Positions 30,578 to 39,505 of a DNA stretch of 64,000 nucleotides are shown here, in pieces. This DNA comes from Paracoccaceae bacterium (GTDB lineage: Bacteria > Pseudomonadota > Alphaproteobacteria > Rhodobacterales > Rhodobacteraceae). The stretch's first letter is position 1. Every line of letters begins with the position of its first letter. The notes under the pieces were generated by a model. It made no database searches. It was given only the letters and a program-made list of their open reading frames with translations, and was not told the origin of the DNA. The translations under genes were made by a program, and so were the position numbers. The stretch is taken from the NCBI GenBank assembly GCA_024742405.1, contig JANSYP010000006.1, positions 1 through 64,000 on the forward strand. Reading direction: 5' to 3'.

Positions 30578-30695
30578 GAATGTATCCCCCTCGATCCGAA
30601 ATTGAGTTCCAGGTTTGCGGGCGCATCTATAGCATTCAGACCGTGACCGTACCGTGACGCGATCAGCTGCGTCGCCCGAGAAGCAACCCTCGCCG

Positions 30696-31409
30696 CTACG
30701 CGGTCGGACGAAATCCCGTCGCGACCACGTATTTCTCGGAACTGTCGGACCGCGAGGCGGGCGGCTTGATATTGGCGACCTTGGTGAAGCGTTTCTTCAG
30801 CTGGGCCTGCAGGGTGCCTTCGGCACCGCCGGCCAGCACCTTGGCGACGAACGTGCCCCCGTCGCTCAGCACGTCGAAGGCCAGCTCCGCCGCCGCTTCG
30901 CAGAGCGACACGATCCGCAGGTGGTCGGTCTGTTTGTGCCCACTGCTCGAGGCCGCCATGTCCGACATCACGACATCGGCGGGCCCGTCCAGCCAGGCCT
31001 TGAGCTGATCGTCCGCCCCATCGGCCATGAAGTCGAGCACATGGAGCTCCGCGCCGGGAATGTCGTCGATCTCCTGCAGATCGACGCCCAGCACGCGGCC
31101 CTGGGGCTTGCCCGGCTTTTGACCGAGCGCATTGACCCGGGTGACCGCGACCTGCGCCCAGCCACCGGGCGCGCAACCCAGATCCACCACGCGTGCGCCG
31201 GGGCGCAGGAAACCAAACTTGTCGTCCAGCTCGATCAGCTTGAACGCCGCGCGACCGCGGTACCCTTCGGCCCGGGCGCGCTGCACATAGGGATCGTTGA
31301 GCTGCCGGTCGAGCCAGCGGGTCGAAGACAGCTTGCGCCCGCGCGCGGTCTTGACCCTGACGCGCAGGTCCCGCCGTCCCCGTCCACTGCCTGTCCCCTG
31401 TTTGACCAT
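30696..31409 (-). CDS. rlmE: 23S rRNA 2'-O-methyltransferase RlmE
   Basis: A 237-residue methyltransferase of the FtsJ/RrmJ type that methylates U2552 in the ribosomal A loop. It has a basic N-terminus, SAM motif I as [11 protein letters not shown], the catalytic lysine in [10 protein letters not shown], the aspartate in [10 protein letters not shown] and the second lysine in FVAKVLAGG. It lies 4 bp after the ppx gene on the same strand and is translated with it. The enzyme is heat-inducible in E. coli; no heat-shock promoter was noticed here. Confidence 0.94.
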   Translation of the reverse strand: MVKQGTGSGRGRRDLRVRVKTARGRKLSSTRWLDRQLNDPYVQRARAEGYRGRAAFKLIELDDKFGFLRPGARVVDLGCAPGGWAQVAVTRVNALGQKPGKPQGRVLGVDLQEIDDIPGAELHVLDFMADGADDQLKAWLDGPADVVMSDMAASSSGHKQTDHLRIVSLCEAAAELAFDVLSDGGTFVAKVLAGGAEGTLQAQLKKRFTKVANIKPPASRSDSSEKYVVATGFRPTA

Positions 31410-31413
31410 GGGC

Positions 31414-32526
31414 TCAGGCGTCTTCGGGGCGCGGGCCGCCGATCACGCCGTCCTTGCTCATCTGTGCGTAGAGCAGCCCCTCGCGCAGGCCGCGGTCGGC
31501 CACCGACAGAACCTCCGTCGGCCAGATGCGCAGCAGCGTCTGCAGGATCGCGGCGCCGGACATGATCAGCACATGGCGGTCGCGCCCGATGCGCGGATCG
31601 TGGCGCCGTCCCTCGGGCCCGAGGCGCAGATACTCGCGGATCACGGCGTCAATCTGGGGCGTGCTCAGCTCCAGCCCGTCGACGGCCGAGCGGTCGTACC
31701 GGCGCAGCCCCAGATGGGACGCGGCCACGGTCGTCACGGTACCCGAGGTGCCGACGATCTGGAACTGCTCGGGCGAATGGGCCCGCTCATAGGGCAGGAA
31801 GCCGTCGAGCTTTTCCTCGAAATACCAGCTCATCAGCGCAAAGCGCCCGGTGTCATCCTCGACATCGATGAACCGGTCGCGCAGCGTCGCCACGCCCAGC
31901 GGCACCGAAATCCAGTCGACGATCTCCGCCCCGAACGCCCCTTCGGCCATCCGGCGGTTGTGCATCGCCAGAATCGCCTCGGACCGCATGTCGGGATCCA
32001 CGCCCGACAGATCGAACCAGACCAGTTCGGTCGAGCCGCCGCCGATATCGACGACCAGAAGCTGCTCGGTCTTGGCGCGCACCAGCGGGCCGCAACTGAC
32101 GACGGCGAGCCGCGCCTCTTCCTCGGCCGAGATAACCTCCAGCGCCAGTCCCGTCTCGCGCACGACCTTCTTGATGAACATGTCGGCATTGCGCGCGCGG
32201 CGGCAAGCCTCGGTCGCGACAAGCCGCATCTTGCGCACGCGGTTGTCATCGAGCTTGCGGCGGCACACGCGCAGCGCATGTATCGTCCGCTCCATCGCCG
32301 AGCGCGACAGCATCCCCGATCCTTCGAGCCCGGCCCCGAGCTGAACCGGCTTGGAAAAACTGTCGATGATGCGCAATTGCGCCCCGTCGGGCTTGGCGAC
32401 GAGCATCCGGCAGCTGTTCGTGCCGAGATCCAGCGCAGCATAGGGCCCGCCCTCCGGCACGGTCTCTCGACCCGGGCCTTGCGCCGCAAGCGCCTGTCCC
32501 GTGCGCACTTGTGGGCTGGGCGGCAT
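31414..32526 (-). CDS. Ppx/GppA family phosphatase
   Basis: A 370-residue phosphatase of the sugar kinase/Hsp70 fold. The first phosphate motif is [13 protein letters not shown] and the second is [13 protein letters not shown]; the catalytic glutamate region is [12 protein letters not shown]. Members hydrolyse exopolyphosphate or pppGpp. At 370 residues it is the short form without the C-terminal HD domain. The first 25 residues are low in conservation and an internal start is possible. It sits just upstream of rlmE on the same strand with a 4-bp gap. Confidence 0.9.
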   Translation of the reverse strand: MPPSPQVRTGQALAAQGPGRETVPEGGPYAALDLGTNSCRMLVAKPDGAQLRIIDSFSKPVQLGAGLEGSGMLSRSAMERTIHALRVCRRKLDDNRVRKMRLVATEACRRARNADMFIKKVVRETGLALEVISAEEEARLAVVSCGPLVRAKTEQLLVVDIGGGSTELVWFDLSGVDPDMRSEAILAMHNRRMAEGAFGAEIVDWISVPLGVATLRDRFIDVEDDTGRFALMSWYFEEKLDGFLPYERAHSPEQFQIVGTSGTVTTVAASHLGLRRYDRSAVDGLELSTPQIDAVIREYLRLGPEGRRHDPRIGRDRHVLIMSGAAILQTLLRIWPTEVLSVADRGLREGLLYAQMSKDGVIGGPRPEDA

Positions 32527-32736
32527 GCCCGTTCTCCTTGAAATTCTTGGGGGAATGACCTTTCCCCGTCCCGAAACGGTAGTCGCTGCAGCGCGTCAGC
32601 GCAAGCGCGCCGCGCAATTCCGACGGCCCGCGCGGCCATTGCCGACAGTTCCGCGTGTCGTTTCCGACAGATACGATGTCGAAATCAGCGCTCCATTGCG
32701 TCAACAAGGCAGGTAACGAAGAATAGGAGATCCTGA

Positions 32737-33057
32737 ATGCCCGACTCTATCATCGTCTACTGGCGCGACATTCCCGCTCAAGTCATCGTCGGCAAGGGCC
32801 GTCGGGCGGCCAAGGTGCAACTGCCCGAGCGCTTCGAGCAGGCCATCGACCGCGCCGCCATGGCCAGCGGTGCCGCCGGCACGGACGATTATCTGGCGGA
32901 ATGGCGCAAGGCCGCGGGTCCGTCGGTGGAGGGCGCCGATGCGGACGCCGCGCAATCCATTGCAGCAGATCTCGACGCCACCTACGATAGTGACAGGATC
33001 AAGGCCCTGATCGCAGGCAAAGGGTGGGAGACATTGACCGAAGGGGGAGATCCGTGA
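32737..33057 (+). CDS. Virulence-factor-type small protein (Virulence_fact family)
   Basis: A 106-residue cytoplasmic protein. The opening IIVYWRDIPAQVIVGKGRR and the following PERFEQAIDRAAM match the small family named virulence factor in Pfam, whose biochemical role is unknown. Its stop codon overlaps the GTG of the metF-like gene, so the two are translationally coupled. The family is often found with methylenetetrahydrofolate reductase and corrinoid methyltransferase genes, as here. An accessory role in one-carbon transfer is inferred from context alone. Confidence 0.78.
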   Translation: MPDSIIVYWRDIPAQVIVGKGRRAAKVQLPERFEQAIDRAAMASGAAGTDDYLAEWRKAAGPSVEGADADAAQSIAADLDATYDSDRIKALIAGKGWETLTEGGDP

Positions 33058-33950
33058 ACCGTACCGATCAGTTACAAGCGCCGGCGACACGCTGGCTGTT
33101 GCGCAGCGCCTCGGTCGAGGTGATGCCCCGTACCCTGGCAAAGATCCGCGATCTGCGCGCCATTCTGCCGGTCCCGCGGCAGATCTTCATCGCCCATATC
33201 GACGGCACGCCGATCTCCGACATGGTCGATGCCGCCCGGCGGCTGCGCGCCGAAGGGTTCGATCCGGTGCCCCATGTCCCTGCCCGTCTGGTGCCCGACG
33301 CCGCGACCCTGACCGACTGGCTCGCGCGCTATCGCGGCGAGGCCGATGTCGGCGCGGTGCTGGCGCTGGCCGGCAGCCCGGCGCGGCCCGCGGGCTCGTT
33401 CAGCGACAGCATGGCGATGCTCGACACCGGGGCCTTCGACAACGCCGGCATCACCGATATCCATGTCGCGGGCCATCCCGAAGGCAACCGCGACATCGAC
33501 GCGGATGGCGGCGAGCGCGCCGTTATGGAGGCCGCGCGCTGGAAGCAGGCGTTCGGCGAACGCACAGGCGCCCGGATCACGATGGTGACCCAGTTCGTGT
33601 TCGACGCGCAGCCCGTGATCGACTGGACCGAGCGGCTCGCCGCGGAAGGCATCGACCTGCCCGTTCGGGTCGGGCTGGCGGGTCCGGCACGGCTCCAGAC
33701 GCTCATCCGTTTCGGCATCACCTGCGGGGTCGGTGCATCGCTCGGGGTCTTGCAACGCCGGGCCAAAGATGTGACCAAGCTGCTCAAACCGCAGGACCCC
33801 GGACCGCTTCTCGACGCTTTCGCCAGCCATGGCGCGGGGCAGACCGGCAGCATGATCCGGGGCGTGCATTTCTTTCCGTTGGGCGGGATCGCAGCGACGG
33901 CCGAGATGATATCCCGGAGCCAGAGCGCATCGGGACGTCCGGCCGCTTGA
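33054..33950 (+). CDS. Methylenetetrahydrofolate reductase-like protein
   Basis: A 298-residue protein of the MetF TIM-barrel fold, which reduces methylene-THF to methyl-THF. Recognisable parts are the N-terminal strand SVEVMPRTLAKI, VLALAGSPARP (beta-4 region), HVAGHPEGNRD and QFVFDAQPVIDW. It is shorter and more divergent than the housekeeping MetF, so it probably serves a dedicated pathway. The GTG at 33054 overlaps the preceding stop codon and is preceded by GGGGGAG. With the next gene it would link methylene-THF, methyl-THF and a corrinoid protein. The direction of flux is unknown. Confidence 0.82.
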   Translation: MNRTDQLQAPATRWLLRSASVEVMPRTLAKIRDLRAILPVPRQIFIAHIDGTPISDMVDAARRLRAEGFDPVPHVPARLVPDAATLTDWLARYRGEADVGAVLALAGSPARPAGSFSDSMAMLDTGAFDNAGITDIHVAGHPEGNRDIDADGGERAVMEAARWKQAFGERTGARITMVTQFVFDAQPVIDWTERLAAEGIDLPVRVGLAGPARLQTLIRFGITCGVGASLGVLQRRAKDVTKLLKPQDPGPLLDAFASHGAGQTGSMIRGVHFFPLGGIAATAEMISRSQSASGRPAA

Positions 33951-33997
33951 GGCCGCTCCGCACAAGGCCGCGAGCCGCGGCGCTCAGGAGTATGTGA

Positions 33998-34960
33998 ATG
34001 GCCCGGACCGTCATCGAGAGCAAAACGAAGACCGCAATCATCGGCTTTGACGCGCCGTTCTGCGTCATCGGCGAACGGATCAACCCGACGGGGCGCAAGA
34101 AACTCGCGGCCGAACTCGAGGCCGGGGATTTCTCCACCGTTGAAAAGGACGCGCTAGAGCAGGTCGCCTGCGGGGCCATGGTGCTCGATGTCAATGCGGG
34201 CGTGGTCTACAACTCCAACCCCAATCCCAACGAAACCGAACCGCCGCTGATGCGCCAGGTGCTCGAACTGGTTCAGGGGCTCGTGGATGTGCCGCTGTGC
34301 ATCGACAGCTCCGTGCCCGGCGCGCTGGAAGAAGGCCTGAAGGTCGCCGAGGGCAGGCCGCTCCTGAACTCCGTCACCGGCGAGGAAGAGCGGCTCGAGG
34401 CGATCCTGCCACTGGTCAAGAAATATGACGTCCCGGTCGTGGCGATCTCCAACGACGACACCGGGATCAGCGAAGATCCCGAGGTCCGCTTTGCCGTCGC
34501 CAAGAAGATCGTCGAGCGCGCCGCCGATTTCGGCATCCCCGCCCATGACATCGTCGTCGACCCGCTGCTGATGCCCGTGGGCGCGATGGCGACGGCCGGC
34601 TTGCAGGTCTTTGCGCTGGTCCGCAAGCTGCGCGAAGAGCTCGGCGTGAACACCACCTGCGGCGCTTCCAACGTGTCCTTCGGCCTGCCCAACCGACACG
34701 GCATCAACGGCGCGTTCCTGCCCATGGCGATCCAGGCCGGCATGACCAGCGCGATCATGAACCCGACCCGCTCGGCCGAGATGGAAGCCGTGGCCGCGGC
34801 CAACATGCTGATGGACCATGACCCCAACGGCGGAGCGTGGATCGCGCTGAGCCGGGTGATCGAGGCAACCAAGGACGGCACCAGCTTTGCCGATGCCGCT
34901 ACTGCCGCCAAGGCCTCTGCCGGTGGCGGACGCGGCGGGCGCCGCCGGCGGCGGGCCTGA
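33998..34960 (+). CDS. Methyltetrahydrofolate:corrinoid methyltransferase (MtgA-like)
   Basis: A 320-residue pterin-binding TIM barrel of the DHPS/MeTr family. The motif FCVIGERINPTGRKK opens the pterin site, with LDVNAGV, LCIDSSVPGALEE and TTCGASNVSFGLPNRHG further on. Related MtgA proteins move a methyl group from a corrinoid protein to tetrahydrofolate in glycine betaine and similar demethylation pathways. The partner corrinoid protein and substrate methyltransferase are not in this window. An AGGAG site precedes the ATG, 47 bp after the metF-like gene. The basic tail (GRRRRRA) is low complexity. Confidence 0.87.
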   Translation: MARTVIESKTKTAIIGFDAPFCVIGERINPTGRKKLAAELEAGDFSTVEKDALEQVACGAMVLDVNAGVVYNSNPNPNETEPPLMRQVLELVQGLVDVPLCIDSSVPGALEEGLKVAEGRPLLNSVTGEEERLEAILPLVKKYDVPVVAISNDDTGISEDPEVRFAVAKKIVERAADFGIPAHDIVVDPLLMPVGAMATAGLQVFALVRKLREELGVNTTCGASNVSFGLPNRHGINGAFLPMAIQAGMTSAIMNPTRSAEMEAVAAANMLMDHDPNGGAWIALSRVIEATKDGTSFADAATAAKASAGGGRGGRRRRRA

Positions 34961-35265
34961 GGCCCCTGCCCGCACCGTCGGGGCACGCGCTGTCCCGGAC
35001 CTAACCGCAATGCGTCCGGCGCGCCGCGCCGCGCCGGATATCGGGCCGCGTTCCTCAGGGGATGCGGCGCCGCGCCGTCGGGCTTCTCCCGCAGCGCAGA
35101 TCGCCGGGGGTTTCCCCTCGAGGCGTCTCTCCCGTCCGCGATCCACATGCAGGGCAAACGTTCTGCGATGCCACAGCTGCCCCCCGGATGGCGCCGGACA
35201 GAAACGCCGCATAGACGCGGCGCGCCGCGTTCGGTAAAGAAACTTTACCAATCGGAGGGGGCGAC
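34961..35265. other. Intergenic region upstream of lldD
   Basis: This 305-bp GC-rich gap has no convincing gene on either strand; the open frames in it lack ribosome-binding sites. Its last 35 bp hold the perfect inverted repeat and the ribosome-binding site of lldD. A short gcccc/ggggc pairing follows mtgA but is too weak to call a terminator. Confidence 0.5.
35233..35249 (+). promoter_or_regulatory. Palindromic candidate operator of lldD
   Basis: GGTAAAG and CTTTACC are perfect inverted arms around AAA, directly ahead of the GGAGGGG ribosome-binding site. A 17-bp dyad containing GGT...ACC is typical of GntR/FadR-family operators, and lactate dehydrogenase genes are commonly controlled by LldR of that family. 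The regulator gene is not in this window. Confidence 0.5.
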
Positions 35266-36429
35266 ATGCCGGTCATTACGAATATCGAGGATCTTCACGC
35301 CATCTACCGGCGCCGCGTGCCGAAGATGTTTTACGATTATGCCGAATCCGGAAGCTGGACGGAACAAACGTTTCACGAGAATACCGATGATTTCGCCAAG
35401 ATCCGGCTGCGCCAGCGCATCGCCGTGGACATGACCGGGCGAACCACGGAAACCGAGATGCTGGGCCAGAAAGTCTCCATGCCGGTGGCCCTGGCACCGG
35501 TCGGGCTGACGGGCATGCAATGTGCCGACGGCGAGATCAAGGCCGCACGTGCCGCGGAGAAGTTCGGCGTGCCCTTCACGCTTTCCACCATGTCGATCTG
35601 CTCCATCGAGGATGTGGCAGAGAATACCGAAAAACCCTTCTGGTTTCAGGCCTACACGCTGAAAGACGATGATTTCATGCGCCGCCTTTTCGCGCGTGCC
35701 AAGGATGCGAACTGCTCGGCGCTGGTGATCACCGTCGATCTGCAGCTGCTGGGCCAACGCCACAAGGATCTCAAGAACGGGCTTAGCGCGCCGCCGAAAC
35801 TGACCCCGGCCTCCATCGCCAATATGATGACCAAGGTCAGCTGGGGGCTGGGTATGCTCGGCACGAAGCGGCGGTTCTTCGGCAATATCGTGGGCCATGC
35901 CAAGGGCGTCAGCGACGGCGCCTCGCTCAGCTCATGGACGGCGGAGGCGTTTGACCACGCGCTCGACTGGGACCGCGTGCGCGAGCTGCGCTCCTGGTGG
36001 GACGGGCCGGTGATCCTCAAGGGCATCCTCGATGTGGAAGACGCGAAAAAGGCGCTCGATGTGGGCGCGGACGCGATCGTGGTCTCCAACCATGGCGGTC
36101 GGCAGCTCGACGGGGCGCTCAGCTCCATCCGGATGCTGCCGCAGATCGTCGAGGCGGTGGGCGACAAGATCGAGGTCCATTTCGACAGTGGCATCCGGTC
36201 GGGCCAGGATGTGCTCAAGGCCGTCGCGATGGGGGCCAAGGGCACCATGATCGGGCGCGCCTGGGTTTACGGTCTCGGCGCCCAGGGCGAGGCCGGCGTG
36301 ACCAAGGCGCTCGACGTCATCCACAAGGAGCTCGACACCTCCATGGCGCTGTGCGGACGGACCGACATCAAGGACGTGGACCGCGACATCCTGCTGGTGC
36401 CGCAGGATTTCGAAGGCCGCTGGGTCTGA
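35266..36429 (+). CDS. lldD: FMN-dependent L-lactate dehydrogenase / alpha-hydroxy-acid oxidase
   Basis: A 387-residue FMN enzyme of the alpha-hydroxy-acid dehydrogenase family, which oxidises L-lactate to pyruvate with electrons passed to quinone. The catalytic histidine is in VVSNHGGRQLDGA; substrate and FMN contacts lie in LAPVGLTGMQ, LVITVDLQ and the C-terminal FDSGIRSGQD. The length matches LldD rather than a shorter oxidase. GGAGGGG precedes the ATG. The gene stands alone, with a palindrome in its leader. Glycolate or other hydroxy acids cannot be excluded as substrate. Confidence 0.88.
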   Translation: MPVITNIEDLHAIYRRRVPKMFYDYAESGSWTEQTFHENTDDFAKIRLRQRIAVDMTGRTTETEMLGQKVSMPVALAPVGLTGMQCADGEIKAARAAEKFGVPFTLSTMSICSIEDVAENTEKPFWFQAYTLKDDDFMRRLFARAKDANCSALVITVDLQLLGQRHKDLKNGLSAPPKLTPASIANMMTKVSWGLGMLGTKRRFFGNIVGHAKGVSDGASLSSWTAEAFDHALDWDRVRELRSWWDGPVILKGILDVEDAKKALDVGADAIVVSNHGGRQLDGALSSIRMLPQIVEAVGDKIEVHFDSGIRSGQDVLKAVAMGAKGTMIGRAWVYGLGAQGEAGVTKALDVIHKELDTSMALCGRTDIKDVDRDILLVPQDFEGRWV

Positions 36430-36589
36430 CATCACCCCCGGGGCGCCACCCGCGCACCGGGACCGCACGCGGCACGGCGCCGGCCGCCTTCCCGCTTCAC
36501 TCCGATCGGCAAACGGCGGCCATCTGCAGGTTCCGTAACGTTCACGCGATTCCCATTTTGAGAAGACAACCAACGGCTGTATCCTTCTT

Positions 36590-36608
36590 TGGACACTATT
36601 GATGTCCA
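36590..36608 (+). other. Inverted repeat in the leader of the beta-barrel gene
   Basis: TGGACA and TGTCCA flank a 7-nt loop, ending five bases before the AGGAGG ribosome-binding site. It may be an operator or an mRNA hairpin next to the translation start. Six base pairs is short, so chance occurrence is possible. Confidence 0.3.
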
Positions 36609-36625
36609 GTACAGGAGGTTGGACG

Positions 36626-37303
36626 ATGCTTTCCAAGACCAGTACGACACTCTGCGGTTTCGGTGCCGGGGCGGCATGTCTAATCGCCGTTGCTGCCGCG
36701 CCCGCTGCCGCCGACGAAGGGTTCTATCTCGGCGCATCGGTGGGTTGGGTTCTGTTCAGCGATCAGGACTTTTCGGTGGCCCCCTTCACCACCGTCGACA
36801 CCGACCTCAAGAGCGGCGCGGACGGCAGCATCTACGTGGGCTACAATTTCGGTCAGTTCGGCGCCCTCGGGAGCGTCCGGGCGGATCTGCAATACTCCTA
36901 CCGCGAAGCGGACGTGGACAGCCATTCGATCAACGGCGTCGCCGCGCTCAACAGTTTCGGCAAGCTCAAGGAGAGCGCGGGCTTTCTGAACGTGTACTAC
37001 GATTTCGACGGCACGGGCTCGCAATGGGTGCCCTATCTCGGTGCCGGTGTCGGCTATGGCGAGGTGTCGTTCGACAATTACGGCACGCTGGCGACCGGGA
37101 CAGTTCTGGACCAGACTAAGGGCCGCTGGGGCTATCAGCTCATTGCCGGCCTCGGCTATGAGATCGCGCCCCAGGCCACGCTCTTCGCCGACTACAAATT
37201 CCGTGACTACGGCGATTTCGACGTCACCACCACGACCCTCGCCTCGACCAGCCTGCGCGCCCGCTCCAGCTCGTTCAACTTCGGCTTCCGCTACGCCTTC
37301 TGA
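36626..37303 (+). CDS. Outer-membrane beta-barrel protein
   Basis: A 225-residue exported protein. The signal peptide ends in APAAADE (about residue 30), followed by an eight-stranded barrel pattern of alternating hydrophobic strands (FYLGASVGW, IYVGYNFG, WVPYLGAGVGYG, LFADYKFRDYG) and a C-terminal phenylalanine in GFRYAF, the usual signal for outer-membrane insertion. It resembles Omp25/OmpW-like small porins of alphaproteobacteria. A strong AGGAGG fixes the start at 36626. The gene stands alone with an inverted repeat in its leader. The function may be structural. Confidence 0.87.
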   Translation: MLSKTSTTLCGFGAGAACLIAVAAAPAAADEGFYLGASVGWVLFSDQDFSVAPFTTVDTDLKSGADGSIYVGYNFGQFGALGSVRADLQYSYREADVDSHSINGVAALNSFGKLKESAGFLNVYYDFDGTGSQWVPYLGAGVGYGEVSFDNYGTLATGTVLDQTKGRWGYQLIAGLGYEIAPQATLFADYKFRDYGDFDVTTTTLASTSLRARSSSFNFGFRYAF

Positions 37304-37671
37304 CGGCGGGGTTTGACCGGCGCGGTCTGAGACGCGTCGCCTGACCGATCGGGTCTGTCAGCGCATTCCGACCCGTGCCGGACCGCCACGCCGCGTGACG
37401 CCTAGGCGCTGTGCGCCGCAGACCAGCGGGTCGCTGGGTTCTGACAGGTCGGCACACGCTCAGGGGATGCCGGAGGTGGAAAAGAAGTGGCACACGCCCC
37501 GGTCATGATGGAATGTGCTTCCGCGTGTCTCATGCGCCCGGCGGCGGTACCGTCGGGCGCGTGGGCCTTGCGCATAGACACCCGGCGTCGAGCACCGCCG
37601 ATACTCCATTGCGCGTGCGGAAGCAGTTCAGAGCCAAATGGATTTTTGAAACACAATCGAGGTCAGCGAAC
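37304..37671. other. Intergenic region without a recognisable gene
   Basis: This 368-bp stretch lies between the beta-barrel gene and the AIM24-family gene. The downstream frame stays open into it, but the translation there is Arg-rich and lacks similarity to the family. No clear terminator or promoter was found. The last 15 bp hold the GAGG site of the next gene. Confidence 0.5.
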
Positions 37672-38526
37672 ATGTCATTGAACACCGGTCTGAGCATTCC
37701 CGAAGTGCGCAACACGCGCACCGATCACCGCACCGACGACATCGACTATGTCATCAAGGGGGCCGAAACCCAGTATGTCGAGATCGAGCTCGATCCCGGC
37801 GAGGCGGCGATCGCGGAAGCCGGATCCATGATGCACAAGGATCCGGACGTCTCCATGTCCACTCTGCTCGGCGACGGCTCGGACACGGAAAAGACCCTGA
37901 TCAATCGGGTCTGGGGCGCCGGAAAGCGCACCGTGACCGGCGTGGGCACGTTCACCACGCTCTTCAGCCACGAAGGCACCGGCAAGGCCCACGTGGCGTT
38001 CGCCGCGCCCTATCCGGGCCATATCATCGCGCTCCGCCTCGACGATGTCGGCGGCGAACTGATCTGCCAGCGCGATGCGTTCCTCTGCGCCGCGCGCGGC
38101 GTGTCCCTCGACCTCTACCTCCAGAAAAAGGTCATGACGGGCATCTTCGGCGGCGACGGGTTCATCCTGCAGCATCTGATCGGCCATGGCTGGGTGTTCG
38201 TCCATGTCGGCGGCACGGTGATGGAGCGCGAACTCGCGGAGGGCGAAATCATAGATGTCGATCCCGGCTGTGTGGCGGCCTTCACCAAGGGGATCGATTT
38301 CGATCTGGTGTCGGCGGGCTCCGTGCGCTCGCGGCTGTTCGGGGGGAGCGGATTTTTCTTCGCGCGCATGACCGGGCCCGGAAAGGTCTGGATTCAAAGC
38401 CTGCCCTTTTCCCGTCTGGCCGGGCGCATCGGCGCGAGCGTGGCGGTCTCGGACACCAAGACAGAGGTTGGCATGGACATCGCCGGTGCCGTCGGCGTCG
38501 GCCTGATCGATGCCTTGAAGCGATAG
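37672..38526 (+). CDS. AIM24/TIGR00266 family protein
   Basis: A 284-residue cytoplasmic protein of beta-rich fold. Motifs such as YVEIELDPGEAAIAEAGSM, GGDGFILQHLIGHGWVFVH and VDPGCVAAFTKGIDFDL mark the AIM24 family. In yeast AIM24 affects mitochondrial inner-membrane organisation; bacterial members have no established activity. The ATG at 37672 is chosen because family similarity begins soon after and GAGG precedes it. The first 30 residues are less conserved. It ends 15 bp before a dinucleotide repeat and is followed by a strong hairpin. Confidence 0.85.
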   Translation: MSLNTGLSIPEVRNTRTDHRTDDIDYVIKGAETQYVEIELDPGEAAIAEAGSMMHKDPDVSMSTLLGDGSDTEKTLINRVWGAGKRTVTGVGTFTTLFSHEGTGKAHVAFAAPYPGHIIALRLDDVGGELICQRDAFLCAARGVSLDLYLQKKVMTGIFGGDGFILQHLIGHGWVFVHVGGTVMERELAEGEIIDVDPGCVAAFTKGIDFDLVSAGSVRSRLFGGSGFFFARMTGPGKVWIQSLPFSRLAGRIGASVAVSDTKTEVGMDIAGAVGVGLIDALKR

Positions 38527-38541
38527 CGTCCGGACCGACCT

Positions 38542-38562
38542 ACACACACACACACACACACA
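38542..38562 (+). repeat. (AC)n dinucleotide repeat
   Basis: Twenty-one bases of uninterrupted alternating A and C start 15 bp after the AIM24-family stop codon. Perfect runs of about ten dinucleotide units are rare in GC-rich bacterial genomes and are prone to slippage. It lies outside any gene. Confidence 0.95.
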
Positions 38563-38574
38563 GACCTCGAACCA

Positions 38575-38606
38575 CGCGCCATGGCCGAATTTCCGGCCAT
38601 GGCGCG
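38575..38606 (+). terminator. Long hairpin after the AIM24-family gene
   Basis: A perfect 13-bp stem (cgcgccatggccg with cggccatggcgcg) surrounds a 6-nt loop. No T-run follows, but the strength and place suggest a transcript end or 3'-stability element. Confidence 0.55.
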
Positions 38607-38664
38607 GGATGGCATCCGTCACCGCCAGATCGCCCGGAGGTCCTGAGGCGACACCGGCGGCAAC

Positions 38665-38722
38665 ATGCGCGATTCAGCCCGTTTCCGGCACAGGTTCTCG
38701 ACCCGCTTCGCCGCCATGCCGG
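38665..38722 (+). pseudogene. Remnant of a methyltransferase 5' end
   Basis: The 58 bases from this ATG match the start of the intact methyltransferase gene (from 39524) at 48 of 58 positions. Both translate to a similar opening: MRDSARFRHRFSTRFAAMPV here and [20 protein letters not shown] there. After PV the similarity stops and the SAM-binding motifs are absent. It therefore looks like the eroded stub of a tandem duplicate, with the cupin gene now between the copies. Confidence 0.6.
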
Positions 38723-38815
38723 TGCCGCAGGACCCGATGGCAGGGGATAGAACGCGGACTTCGCCCATAGGATAGAGTAGCCTGCGCATGTACATCATGA
38801 CATGAGCGTCGCACC

Positions 38816-39280
38816 ATGCCGAAACTCAAAACCGACGGCTGGTCAGAGCACGAGGGCGGGCCAAGCCGCATCTTCGGACCAAGCACCGGACCCTATGCGG
38901 AGATACAGCTTGGCGATCAGATCGGACTGTCTCAGTTCGGCGTCCATCTGGAGCGTCTGCCGCCCGGTTCGAAATCATCGCAGCGCCACTGGCACGAAGC
39001 CGAGGATGAGTTCGTCTATCTGCTGTCGGGCGAGCTCGTTCTGGTCGAGGACGCGGAAACTCTGCTGAGAGCCGGTGATGCCGCAGGCTGGAAAGCCGGC
39101 CAGTCAACGGCCCATTGTCTGGAAAACCGCTCCCAGGCCGATGCAGTCATGCTGGTGGTTGGAACCCGTACGCAAGAGGACATTGTGCACTATCCGGACC
39201 ATGATGTTGTCCTTCACAACCTCAAGACAGGGAGCGTGTTCACACGCTCCGACGGGCGCCCGATCGATCCGGAGGACTGA
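38816..39280 (+). CDS. Cupin-domain protein
   Basis: A 154-residue single-domain cupin. Motif 1 is RHWHEAEDEFVYLLSGE, giving the likely metal ligands H, H and E; motif 2 contains the later histidine in STAHCLENRS. Such proteins bind a divalent metal and act as small enzymes or sugar binders. The N-terminus has GWSEHEGG, seen in a group of roseobacter cupins. The gene lies between a methyltransferase remnant and the intact methyltransferase. The ribosome-binding site is weak. The substrate is unknown. Confidence 0.85.
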   Translation: MPKLKTDGWSEHEGGPSRIFGPSTGPYAEIQLGDQIGLSQFGVHLERLPPGSKSSQRHWHEAEDEFVYLLSGELVLVEDAETLLRAGDAAGWKAGQSTAHCLENRSQADAVMLVVGTRTQEDIVHYPDHDVVLHNLKTGSVFTRSDGRPIDPED

Positions 39281-39505
39281 GCGAGGACCACGCCCGCCAA
39301 TCCGCAACCTCGCCGTTCGTGGGGAAACGCACCCGCTCTCGGGCATTGCGTCGATAGGCGATCATGGTCCCGGGGCGCTCGGATCCCGGTCCGCCCGCAC
39401 GTGACGCGCAAGGCCGGCTGCACGAAACCGCGGCAGGGTGATCGCGGGGTCCGGTCCTTCCAGCACCTGCGCCACGCGCGCCCCTTGCCAAAGCGCGCCG
39501 GAGCC

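Noticed and set aside
34961-35265. Coding potential in the gap between mtgA and lldD
   Set aside because: Open frames are present on both strands but lack ribosome-binding sites, domain similarity and normal composition.
39362-39500. Minus-strand stretch reading like a protein tail (GPDPAITLPRFRAAGLARHV)
   Set aside because: It is tempting as a gene remnant, but it has no start, no ribosome-binding site and no family I can name; it continues as a shadow of the methyltransferase gene.
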